Shown here: piece by piece, positions 1 through 5,418 of the stretch
How positions within the stretch are numbered: the stretch's first letter is position 1
How the letters are laid out: every line of letters begins with the position of its first letter
Translations under genes and position numbers: made by a program
The notes under the pieces: model-generated
Told to the model about the DNA's origin: nothing
Databases searched by the model: none
The model's input: only the letters and a program-made list of their open reading frames with translations
Source: an uncultured Georgenia sp.
GTDB taxonomy: Bacteria > Actinomycetota > Actinomycetes > Actinomycetales > Actinomycetaceae
Reading direction: 5' to 3'
Length of the DNA stretch: 7,427 bases
Assembly: GCF_937958535.1 (NCBI RefSeq)
Contig: NZ_CALGNQ010000126.1
Span: forward strand, 1-7,427

Positions 1-18
1 GCGCTTCTGTCCCTCTCC

Positions 19-173
19 GCGGATGCGGCCCCGTCCCGCCCAGCCTCCTGCCGCCCCGACCTGGGTCGTGAGTCTCCGATGAGGGTCGTGCTCCGTGGCG
101 TGGCACGACCCGGGCCACGACCCAGGCGGGGGCGCGCCGGGGGACTGCCCTGTGCTCCCTTGCGGATGCGGCC
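19..173 (+). repeat. 12-base direct repeat GCGGATGCGGCC (19-30 and 162-173)
   Basis: Two exact copies of GCGGATGCGGCC lie 143 bases apart, at 19-30 and 162-173. The flanks do not align well (only scattered matches on either side), so this is not obviously a duplicated segment. In DNA of this GC content a 12-base match could be chance. Confidence 0.25.
60..126. repeat. Nested inverted repeats of GGGTCGTG/CACGACCC
   Basis: GGGTCGTG occurs at 63-70 and 83-90. Its reverse complement CACGACCC occurs at 104-111 and 116-123. The outer pair extends to 11 bases, CCTGGGTCGTG (60-70) against CACGACCCAGG (116-126). The inner pair (83-90 with 104-111) can form an 8-bp stem with a 13-base loop. Four copies in 67 bases, about 100 bases upstream of the SDR start codon, suggest either an operator with two dyads or a nested stem-loop in the leader. 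No known regulator consensus is recognised. Confidence 0.55.
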
Positions 174-214
174 TCGCCCCACGCTCCGCAGACTGGCCAG
201 GTCCCCACACCACC

Positions 215-220
215 GAGGAG
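215..220 (+). promoter_or_regulatory. Ribosome binding site of the SDR gene
   Basis: GAGGAG sits 6 bases before the ATG at 227. It decides the start: an in-frame ATG at 95 would add 44 residues rich in Pro, Gly and Cys that look non-coding, whereas the protein from 227 begins like its family. Confidence 0.7.
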
Positions 221-226
221 TGCCCC

Positions 227-1147
227 ATGGCCGCGGACGACGCCGACACCACCCGCACCGACCAGCTCACCTTCCAGAACCCGGTCACCCGCTACCCGCA
301 GATCACCCCGCCCGAGCAGCAACAGGAGGAACCGGGCCTGCAGGCGGACATCGCCCCGCAGCCGGACATCGGTGAGCACTCCTACCGCGGCACCGGCCGG
401 CTCGAGGGGCGGCGGGCGCTCATCACGGGAGGCGACTCGGGCATCGGAGCTGCCGTCGCGGTCGCCTTCGCGCGGGAGGGTGCCGACGTCGCGATCAACT
501 ACCTGCCCGCCGAGGAGGAGGACGCCGAGAAGGTCGCCCGCATCATCACCGAGAGCGGCCGCAAGGCCGTCCGGCTGCCGGGCGACCTCATCGACCCGGA
601 CGTGTGCCGGGACATCGTCGAGCGGGCTGCCGCCGAGCTCGGTGGCCTCGACATCCTCGTCAACAACGCCGCCAAGCAGGTCGCCAACGAGAGCCTGGAG
701 GAGACGCCCGACGAGCAGGTCGTCGAGACCTTCCACGCCAACGTCCTCGCCATGTTCCGGGTGACCAAGGCGGCGCTGCGCCATCTGCCGCCCGGCTCGA
801 CGATCATCAACACCACCTCCGTGCAGGCCTACCAGCCCTCCCCGCCGCTGCTCGACTACGCCTCGACGAAGGCTGCGATCAACAACTTCTCCAAGGGCCT
901 GGCCCAGGAGCTGGCACCGAAGGGCATCCGGGTCAACGCCGTCGCCCCCGGCCCGTTCTGGACCCCGCTGCAGCCCTCGCACGGACAGCCGGTCGAGGAC
1001 CTGCCGGAGTTCGGCAAGAACACCCCGATCGGCCGGGCGGGCCAGCCCACCGAGTGCGCGCCCGCCTACGTCTTCCTCGCCTCGCCGGAGTCGAGCTACG
1101 TCATCGGCGAGACGCTCGCCATCACCGGCGGGTCCCCGACGCCCTGA
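227..1147 (+). CDS. SDR family oxidoreductase (YghA/GS39-like, N-terminally extended)
   Basis: A 306-residue cytosolic NAD(P)-dependent short-chain dehydrogenase. After a hydrophilic N-terminal extension of about 60 residues containing a PPEQQQ stretch (29-33) comes the Rossmann domain. It has the cofactor motif TGGDSGIG (67-74), NNAA (146-149), an Asn at 172, the catalytic Ser198, Tyr211 and Lys215 (YASTK), and the PG turn (241-242). The extension and the TGGDSGIG form are typical of the group containing E. coli YghA and the B. subtilis general stress proteins YdaD/YhdF/YhxC, which run to about 290 residues, so this copy looks complete. Members are often annotated as glucose 1-dehydrogenase or general stress protein; the physiological substrate is generally unknown and cannot be read from the sequence. 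A role in stress or aldehyde/alcohol metabolism is inference. The gene seems monocistronic: the next gene is 243 bases away. An antisense frame at 499-816 is a shadow. Confidence 0.93.
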   Translation: MAADDADTTRTDQLTFQNPVTRYPQITPPEQQQEEPGLQADIAPQPDIGEHSYRGTGRLEGRRALITGGDSGIGAAVAVAFAREGADVAINYLPAEEEDAEKVARIITESGRKAVRLPGDLIDPDVCRDIVERAAAELGGLDILVNNAAKQVANESLEETPDEQVVETFHANVLAMFRVTKAALRHLPPGSTIINTTSVQAYQPSPPLLDYASTKAAINNFSKGLAQELAPKGIRVNAVAPGPFWTPLQPSHGQPVEDLPEFGKNTPIGRAGQPTECAPAYVFLASPESSYVIGETLAITGGSPTP

Positions 1148-1390
1148 CCAGCAGCGCCGACCTGTCAGCGCCTCGACCACTCACGCGCCCACTCGGAGGG
1201 CAAGGACCGGGCACCCCGAGGAGTTCCAGGTGGTCGTCGTCGACGGTCGCCGGGTGACGGCGGACGACGGCGCGGGACGGGACGGGTGCCGCTGCGCGCC
1301 GTGACCTCGCTGCGGGAGGAGCCCGCCGAGCCCGTGGGCCGGGAGCCACCGGTCCGAGGCGAGAGGGCCTCGGGAGATACTGGCCGGGCG
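1148..1390. other. Intergenic region between SDR and MFS genes
   Basis: No recognisable gene. It contains an 8-bp inverted repeat, ACGGCGCG (1267-1274) with CGCGCCGT (1295-1302), with a 20-base loop and no following T-run, so it is a weak terminator candidate for the SDR gene at best. A strong Shine-Dalgarno-like GGGAGGAG lies at 1314-1321, 12 bases before an in-frame GTG (1334) that could be an alternative MFS start. No clear promoter hexamers are seen. Confidence 0.4.
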
Positions 1391-2596
1391 ATGTCCCCAC
1401 ACTCCTCACCCCGCCCCGCCCTGCCCAGGGAGATCTGGGTGCTCGCCGCGGCCGCCCTGCTCATCGCGCTCGGGTACGGCCTCGTCTCGCCGGTCCTCCC
1501 GCAGTTCGCGCGCTCCTTCGACGTCTCCGTGGCCGCTGCCTCCTTCGTCGTCAGCGCCTTCTCGCTGTGCCGCCTCGTCTTCGCCCCGGCAGGCGGGGCG
1601 CTGGTCACCCGGCTGGGGGAGCGGCGGGTGTACCTCACCGGGCTGCTCATCGTCGCGGCCTCGAGCCTTGCGACGGCGCTCGCCCAGGACTACGTCCAGC
1701 TCCTGGTGTTCCGCGGGCTCGGCGGGATCGGGTCGACGATGTTCACCGTCTCGGCGATGGGGCTCATCGTCCGGCTGGCGCCCCCGACCGCGCGCGGCCG
1801 GGCGTCGTCGCTGTACGCCACATCCTTCCTCCTCGGCAACATCGGCGGGCCGGTGCTGGGCGGGCTGCTCGCCGAGCTCGGGCTGCGGGTGCCGTTCGTC
1901 GTCTACGCCGGCGCGCTCGTCATCGCCGCCGGCGTCGTCTGGCGCCTGCTCCCGGACACCGGGAGAAGGGGAGCGGCCCGGCCGAAGGACGAGCACCCGC
2001 CCATGCAGCTGGCCGAGGCGCTGCGTGACAGCGCCTTCCGGGCGGCGCTGGTGTCCGGGTTCGCCAACGGTTGGTCGAACTTCGGAGTGCGGGTCGCGCT
2101 GCTGCCGCTCTTCGCCGCGGCGGCGCTGGACGCGGGTCCGTGGTCCGCCGGGGCCGCCCTCGCGCTCTTCGCAGTCGGCAACGCCCTCGCCCTCAACGTC
2201 GCCGGGCGGCGGGCCGACCAGCGCGGGCGCAAGCCGCTCGTCCTCGTCGGTCTCCTTGTCAGCGGTGTCTTCACGGCGGTCCTCGGGCTCTCCGGGAACG
2301 TCGCCGTCGTCCTCGTCGTCTCGGCGCTCGCCGGGGTGGGAGCGGGACTGCTCAACCCGGCCCAGCAGGCCACCGTGGCCGACGTCGTCGGCCAGGAGCG
2401 CAGCGGCGGCAAGGTGCTCGCCGGGTTCCAGATGTCGCAGGACACCGGCGCGATCCTCGGGCCGGTGCTCGCCGGGGCGCTCGCTGACGCGTTCGGCTAC
2501 GGCGTGGCCTTCGCGGTCTCCGGTGCGATCACCCTGCTCGCCGGCGTCGCCTGGCTCGGCGCCCGGGAGACGCTGGAGCACGCCCCGCGCAGGTGA
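1391..2596 (+). CDS. MFS transporter, DHA1-like drug efflux family
   Basis: A 401-residue integral membrane protein with about 12 hydrophobic helices, probably a proton-coupled exporter of small molecules. Family marks are the loop 2-3 motif A in degenerate form (GGALVTRLGERR, 68-79), its clearer repeat in the second half (AGRRADQRGRK, 271-281), the antiporter-type motif C in helix 5 (GNIGGPVLGG, 149-158), and a hydrophilic central loop at about 188-210 that splits two six-helix halves. Motif C favours export over import. The substrate cannot be predicted. The ATG at 1391 starts just before helix 1 (about 15-35). GTG starts at 1334 and 1286 would add 19 or 35 charged residues and have no better-placed ribosome binding site; GGGAGA at 1372-1377 is 13 bases upstream of the chosen ATG, so the start is uncertain. 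No regulator gene is adjacent. The gene converges on the metal ATPase gene. Confidence 0.88.
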   Translation: MSPHSSPRPALPREIWVLAAAALLIALGYGLVSPVLPQFARSFDVSVAAASFVVSAFSLCRLVFAPAGGALVTRLGERRVYLTGLLIVAASSLATALAQDYVQLLVFRGLGGIGSTMFTVSAMGLIVRLAPPTARGRASSLYATSFLLGNIGGPVLGGLLAELGLRVPFVVYAGALVIAAGVVWRLLPDTGRRGAARPKDEHPPMQLAEALRDSAFRAALVSGFANGWSNFGVRVALLPLFAAAALDAGPWSAGAALALFAVGNALALNVAGRRADQRGRKPLVLVGLLVSGVFTAVLGLSGNVAVVLVVSALAGVGAGLLNPAQQATVADVVGQERSGGKVLAGFQMSQDTGAILGPVLAGALADAFGYGVAFAVSGAITLLAGVAWLGARETLEHAPRR

Positions 2597-2617
2597 CGCC
2601 GACAGCGGGTCGCGCAC

Positions 2618-2648
2618 GCGGCCGTTCCGCTCGGCGCCGGCCGGCCGC
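2618..2648. terminator. Possible bidirectional terminator between convergent genes
   Basis: The 57-base gap between the MFS stop and the ATPase stop holds GCGGCCG (2618-2624) and its complement CGGCCGC (2642-2648), with a 17-base loop. Overlapping it is the palindrome GCCGGCCGGC (2636-2645). The position between two converging genes suits a terminator, but there is no T-run on either side and GC-rich DNA makes such stems by chance. Confidence 0.3.
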
Positions 2649-2653
2649 CGATC

Positions 2654-4558
2654 TCAGGTGAGGACCGGCTGGCGCGCCCGCCCGGCGCCGGCGGCGGCGA
2701 GGTCGGCCGCGACCCGGGCCAGCTCGGCCCGCTCCGCCCGGCTCGGCCGCACTGCGAGGAGGGCCCACAGGATGCAGGCGAGGTCGACGACCTCCTGCAG
2801 CCATGCCCCGACGATGGCTGGCAGCGCTCCGGTCGTGGCGACGAGCATGAGGCCCACCGACATCGCCACCCCGATCCCGATGGCCTGCCACGCCACCCGC
2901 ATGGTCCGGCGGCCGATCTGGACGGCACGGACGCTGCGGGACAGGTCGTCGACGGTGATGACGACATCGGCCGACTCGCTCGCGGCGCTCGACCCCCGCG
3001 CCCCCATCGCCACCCCGACGTCCGCGGCGGCCAGCACCGGGGCGTCGTTGACGCCGTCCCCGACCATCATGACCGGACGGTGCGGCACGGCGCGCACGGC
3101 TGCGACCTTGTCCTCGGGGAGCAGGTCGGCGCGGACGTCGTCGATCCCGATCTGCCCGGCGATGTGGCGGGCGACGTCCTCGCCGTCGCCGGTGAGCATC
3201 ATCGTCGTGCGCACCCCGGCACGGTGGAGGGAGGCCATCGTGGCGCGGGCCTCGGCGCGCAGCTCGTCGGCCAGCGCCAGCCACCCGGCGTACCGCCCGT
3301 CGACCGCGACGTGGACGCCCGTGGTGCCGGCGGGGGTGGGGGCCGGCTCGACCCCCACCTCGCGCCGGACGAAGCGGGCGCTGCCGACGACGACGGTGCG
3401 TCCGTCCACGGTGCCCCGCACGCCGTGGGCGGGGACCTCGGTGACGTCGTCGGCTGTCGGCACCTCCACGCGCTGAGCCCGGGCCGCGTCGACGACGGCC
3501 GCGGCGAGCGGGTGGCCCGAGTACTGCTCCACCGCCGCCGCGAGACCGAGCAGCTCCGCCGAGCCCACACCCTCACCGTGCACGGCGGTGACGCCCGGCT
3601 CGCCGTAGGTCAGGGTGCCGGTCTTGTCGAAGGCGACCGTGCGCACCCGGGCCAGCTGCTCCAGCGTCCCGCTGCTCTTGACGATGACGCCGTTGCGCGC
3701 CGAGCGTGACATCCCGCCCATGAACGCGACCGGGGCGGCGATGATGAGCGGGCAGGGCGTGGCGACCACGAGCACCTCGGCCAGCCGCGAGGGGTCGCCG
3801 GAGACCAGCCAGGCACCCACGGCCAGTGCGAGGGCGCCGAGGGTGAACGGCACCGCGACCCGGTCGGCGAGCCGCACGAACGGGGCCTTGGACTCCTGCG
3901 CCTCGCGGACGAGCTCGATGATGCGCTGGTACTGCGACTCCGCGGCGGTGGCCGTCGCCCGGAGCTCGACGGCCTCACCACCGTTGACGACGCCGGAGAG
4001 CACCTCCTCGCCGCGCACCCGGTCGACCGGGACCGACTCCCCGGTGAGCGAGGACTCGTCCAGGGTGGCGCCCTCGGACTCCAGGACGCCGTCGACCGGG
4101 ACCACCTCGAAGGGACGGACCAGGAGCCGGTCACCCACCGCGACGTCCTCGACCGGGACGTCGGTGAGCCGGCCCTCGTCGTCGAGGCGGTGGGCGCGGC
4201 TCGGGGCGTTCTCCAGCAGCCCGGTCAGCTCACGCCGGGCCCGTCCGGCGGCGTGGTCCTCCAGCGCCTCCCCACCCGAGAGCATGAGGCAGACGACGAG
4301 CGCGGCCCAGTACTCCCCGACCGCGACGGCGGAGCCGATGGCGGTGACGGCGAGCAGGTCGATGCCGTAGCTGCCGGCCCGGATGTCGTCCACCATCCCG
4401 CGCACCTGCATGAGCGCGACGACGACGGCGAAGGCGGAGATGACCCAGCGGGCCGCCATGCCCTGGCCGGCGAGCTCCAGGACGCCGCCGAGCAGCGCGA
4501 CGAGCCCGGTCGCGACGACGACCGGGTACTCGCGGACCGCTCCGAGACGTCCCCTCAT
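2654..4558 (-). CDS. P1B-type heavy-metal-translocating ATPase, TPCP/QExxD (P1B-5-like)
   Basis: A 634-residue membrane pump that couples ATP hydrolysis to transition-metal export. Visible in order: N-terminal hydrophobic helices (about 11-92), the actuator motif TGES (172-175), the metal-site helix with TPCPL (267-271, Cys269), the phosphorylation site DKTGT (311-315, Asp311), the P1B marker SGHPLA (347-352), TGD (456-458), the hinge GDGVND (500-505), and two last helices with QEVVD (588-592). TPCP in helix 4 plus QExxD in the last helix is the pair I recall for the P1B-5 group (e.g. S. meliloti Nia, Ni/Fe). There is no N-terminal CxxC or HMA domain, and the protein ends about 40 residues after QEVVD, so no hemerythrin-like C-terminal domain is present. 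The metal (Ni, Fe, Co or Mn) is inferred only. The ATG at 4558 is preceded by AGAAAGGA and a TATACA -10 with an iron-box-like dyad. It is divergent from the OsmC operon. Confidence 0.93.
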   Translation of the reverse strand: MRGRLGAVREYPVVVATGLVALLGGVLELAGQGMAARWVISAFAVVVALMQVRGMVDDIRAGSYGIDLLAVTAIGSAVAVGEYWAALVVCLMLSGGEALEDHAAGRARRELTGLLENAPSRAHRLDDEGRLTDVPVEDVAVGDRLLVRPFEVVPVDGVLESEGATLDESSLTGESVPVDRVRGEEVLSGVVNGGEAVELRATATAAESQYQRIIELVREAQESKAPFVRLADRVAVPFTLGALALAVGAWLVSGDPSRLAEVLVVATPCPLIIAAPVAFMGGMSRSARNGVIVKSSGTLEQLARVRTVAFDKTGTLTYGEPGVTAVHGEGVGSAELLGLAAAVEQYSGHPLAAAVVDAARAQRVEVPTADDVTEVPAHGVRGTVDGRTVVVGSARFVRREVGVEPAPTPAGTTGVHVAVDGRYAGWLALADELRAEARATMASLHRAGVRTTMMLTGDGEDVARHIAGQIGIDDVRADLLPEDKVAAVRAVPHRPVMMVGDGVNDAPVLAAADVGVAMGARGSSAASESADVVITVDDLSRSVRAVQIGRRTMRVAWQAIGIGVAMSVGLMLVATTGALPAIVGAWLQEVVDLACILWALLAVRPSRAERAELARVAADLAAAGAGRARQPVLT

Positions 4559-4561
4559 GCG

Positions 4562-4569
4562 TCCTTTCT
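4562..4569 (-). promoter_or_regulatory. Ribosome binding site of the P1B ATPase gene
   Basis: On the minus strand AGAAAGGA precedes the ATG (4558) with 3 bases between. This purine run supports the chosen start. No other in-frame start with a better site is seen. Confidence 0.6.
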
Positions 4570-4588
4570 ACGCCCGTTCCGCACCGTT

Positions 4589-4615
4589 TGTATAGCAAGG
4601 CAAGGCTCGCCTAAA
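4589..4615 (-). promoter_or_regulatory. Predicted promoter of the P1B ATPase gene
   Basis: Minus strand: TATACA (4594 down to 4589) is a good -10 hexamer in a locally AT-richer patch that stands out from the GC-rich surroundings. A weak -35 candidate is TTTAGG (4615 down to 4610) with a short 15-base spacer. Transcription would begin near 4582 and give a leader of about 23 bases. The spacer is filled by the dyad at 4596-4614, the usual place for a repressor operator. Confidence 0.5.
4596..4614. promoter_or_regulatory. Iron-box-like dyad (DtxR/IdeR-type operator candidate)
   Basis: The plus strand reads CAAGGCAAGGCTCGCCTAA. Against the DtxR/IdeR consensus TTAGGTTAGGCTAACCTAA I count 13 of 19 matches. 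The dyad is centred on G4605, and six of seven base pairs around the centre are symmetric (AGGC-AG-G-CT-GCCT, broken only at 4602/4608). It lies in the -10/-35 spacer of the ATPase promoter, so metal-dependent repression would be the simple reading. It is also about 200 bases upstream of the OsmC gene. The factor that binds is inferred; no dtxR-family gene is in the window. Confidence 0.5.
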
Positions 4616-4662
4616 CCGCGGTACGGCGCGGAAAACCACCCGTCTTACCAGCCCGGCACAGG

Positions 4663-4692
4663 TCCGTCGTGGGACCGCCGTCCCACGACGGA
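4663..4692. repeat. Perfect 13-bp hairpin with 4-base loop
   Basis: TCCGTCGTGGGAC (4663-4675) and GTCCCACGACGGA (4680-4692) are exact reverse complements separated by CGCC. No T-run follows on either strand, so a classic intrinsic terminator is unlikely, and neither divergent gene needs one here. It may be a large operator palindrome or a structured element in an OsmC leader. Confidence 0.75.
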
Positions 4693-4702
4693 AGAAGCCC
4701 TG

Positions 4703-4763
4703 CCTTCCCCGGGTCTGCACCACGGGCGGACGGCGCTGCGCCGCGGGGAAGGTCCGGGGAAGG
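4703..4763. repeat. Three copies of CGGGGAAGG, one inverted
   Basis: CGGGGAAGG occurs at 4744-4752 and 4755-4763, 11 bases apart start to start (about one helical turn). Its reverse complement CCTTCCCCG lies at 4703-4711. The inverted pair encloses a small hairpin, CGGCG-CTG-CGCCG (4731-4743). The cluster sits 50-110 bases upstream of the OsmC start codon, where an activator or repressor could bind as a tandem on one face of the helix. I recognise no known site. Confidence 0.55.
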
Positions 4764-4772
4764 GGCGCCCCA

Positions 4773-4778
4773 TAGCGT
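4773..4778 (+). promoter_or_regulatory. Weak -10 candidate for the OsmC operon
   Basis: TAGCGT fits the loose actinobacterial TANNNT pattern and would start transcription near 4785, about 30 bases before the ATG. No convincing -35 is seen at the usual distance. The GGGGAAGG repeats lie just upstream and could stand in for it if an activator or alternative sigma factor is used. Confidence 0.2.
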
Positions 4779-4801
4779 CCGGCACACCAGATCGACCCAC
4801 C

Positions 4802-4808
4802 GAAGGAG
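4802..4808 (+). promoter_or_regulatory. Ribosome binding site of the OsmC-like gene
   Basis: GAAGGAG lies 6 bases before the ATG at 4815, a strong match to the anti-Shine-Dalgarno sequence that fixes the start. Confidence 0.8.
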
Positions 4809-4814
4809 TCACCG

Positions 4815-5387
4815 ATGACCGCCACCGCCGCCCGTCCCGCCCGCAACGGCGTCGACGTCCCCACCCTCTTCGCCACGATCGACGCCGTGCGCGAGAACCC
4901 GGGGCTCGCCGACACCCAGTTCCGGGCGCGGAACACCTGGATCAGCGGCACCCACAACCGCAGCGAGATCCAGGGCTTCTACGGGGCCGGCCAGGAGGAC
5001 ACCTCCCGCACCGTCCCGTTCGTCTACGACGCCGACCACCCGGAGGTGTTCGTCGGCACCGGTCTGGGACCGGCGCCGGTGGAGTTCCTGCTCCACGCGA
5101 TCGCCGCCTGCCTGACCGCCGGGCTGGCCAACATCGCCGCCGCCCGCGGCATCGACCTGCGGCGGGTCACCTCCACCGTCGAGGGCGACCTCAGCCTGCT
5201 CAAGAGCCTGGGCGTCTCCGACGAGGGCCGCAACGGGTACGAGCAGATCCGCGTCCACTTCGAGATCGAGGGGGACGCGAGCGAGGAGCAGCTGCGCGAG
5301 CTCGTCGAGCAGTCCCGGCGCCGCTCCGCCGTCTACGACGTCCTGACCAACGGCACGGACGTCACGATCGACACCACCGTGCGCTGA
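4815..5387 (+). CDS. OsmC family protein, single active-site cysteine
   Basis: A 190-residue cytosolic protein of the OsmC/Ohr superfamily, whose best-known members reduce organic peroxides with a pair of cysteines. Visible marks: a beta-rich N-terminal half, the GTGLGPAPVEFLLHAIAACL segment (81-100) leading into the central helix with Cys99, then the SAVYDVLTNG segment (171-180) near the C-terminus, where many members have a Cys-Pro-Val. Here the second position is Ser171, so the classic two-cysteine peroxidase cycle is not available. Family members with one cysteine are known, and their roles are mostly undefined. Length is usual for the broad OsmC group and longer than the roughly 140 residues of Ohr/OsmC proper, with about 40 extra N-terminal residues. 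It is first in an apparent operon with two flavoproteins, which suggests redox or thiol chemistry. Peroxidase activity should not be assumed. Confidence 0.88.
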   Translation: MTATAARPARNGVDVPTLFATIDAVRENPGLADTQFRARNTWISGTHNRSEIQGFYGAGQEDTSRTVPFVYDADHPEVFVGTGLGPAPVEFLLHAIAACLTAGLANIAAARGIDLRRVTSTVEGDLSLLKSLGVSDEGRNGYEQIRVHFEIEGDASEEQLRELVEQSRRRSAVYDVLTNGTDVTIDTTVR

Positions 5388-5403
5388 CAGCGCAGAGACA
5401 CAC

Positions 5404-5409
5404 AGGAGG
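5404..5409 (+). promoter_or_regulatory. Ribosome binding site of the flavoprotein gene
   Basis: AGGAGG lies 9 bases before the ATG at 5419, inside the 31-base gap after the OsmC stop. The short gap leaves little room for a promoter and supports cotranscription. Confidence 0.75.
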
Positions 5410-5418
5410 GACGTACCC

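Larger units (their letters stand above)
1..226. other. Non-coding 5' region upstream of the SDR gene
   Basis: I see no credible gene here. The plus-strand frames open at the window edge close within about 80 bases or have no recognisable protein content, so the tail of an upstream gene can be neither shown nor excluded. The stretch holds a cluster of inverted GGGTCGTG/CACGACCC repeats (60-126) and a 12-base direct repeat GCGGATGCGGCC (19-30 and 162-173). I find no clear -35/-10 pair. The promoter of the downstream dehydrogenase is probably in this segment, but I cannot place it. Confidence 0.5.

Noticed and set aside
95..226. 44-residue N-terminal extension of the SDR protein from an upstream ATG
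   Set aside because: The extension is unlike the family N-terminus and overlaps the repeat cluster. The ATG at 227 has GAGGAG at the right distance.
1267..1302. 8-bp inverted repeat as the SDR terminator
   Set aside because: A 20-base loop, no T-run and a location 120 bases past the stop in GC-rich DNA make it too weak to call as a terminator.
1232..1309. Short frame in the SDR-MFS gap reading VVVDGRRVTADDG, considered as a small gene or gene remnant
   Set aside because: Only about 25 codons, with no convincing ribosome binding site and no recognised family. Not supportable from the sequence alone.
1406..2617. 403-residue minus-strand open frame opposite the MFS gene
   Set aside because: Its composition is dominated by Arg, Glu, Asp, Gly and Pro with no recognisable domain, while the opposite strand encodes a clear 12-helix MFS protein. 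In DNA this GC-rich, stop codons are rare in shadow frames.
1668..3476. 602-residue plus-strand open frame spanning the MFS and ATPase genes
   Set aside because: Low-complexity Arg/Ser/Pro/Thr-rich translation crossing two well-supported genes, one on the other strand. It is a shadow frame.
4663..4692. Intrinsic terminator call for the 13-bp hairpin
   Set aside because: No T-run follows on either strand, and both flanking genes are transcribed away from it, so no transcript needs to end here.
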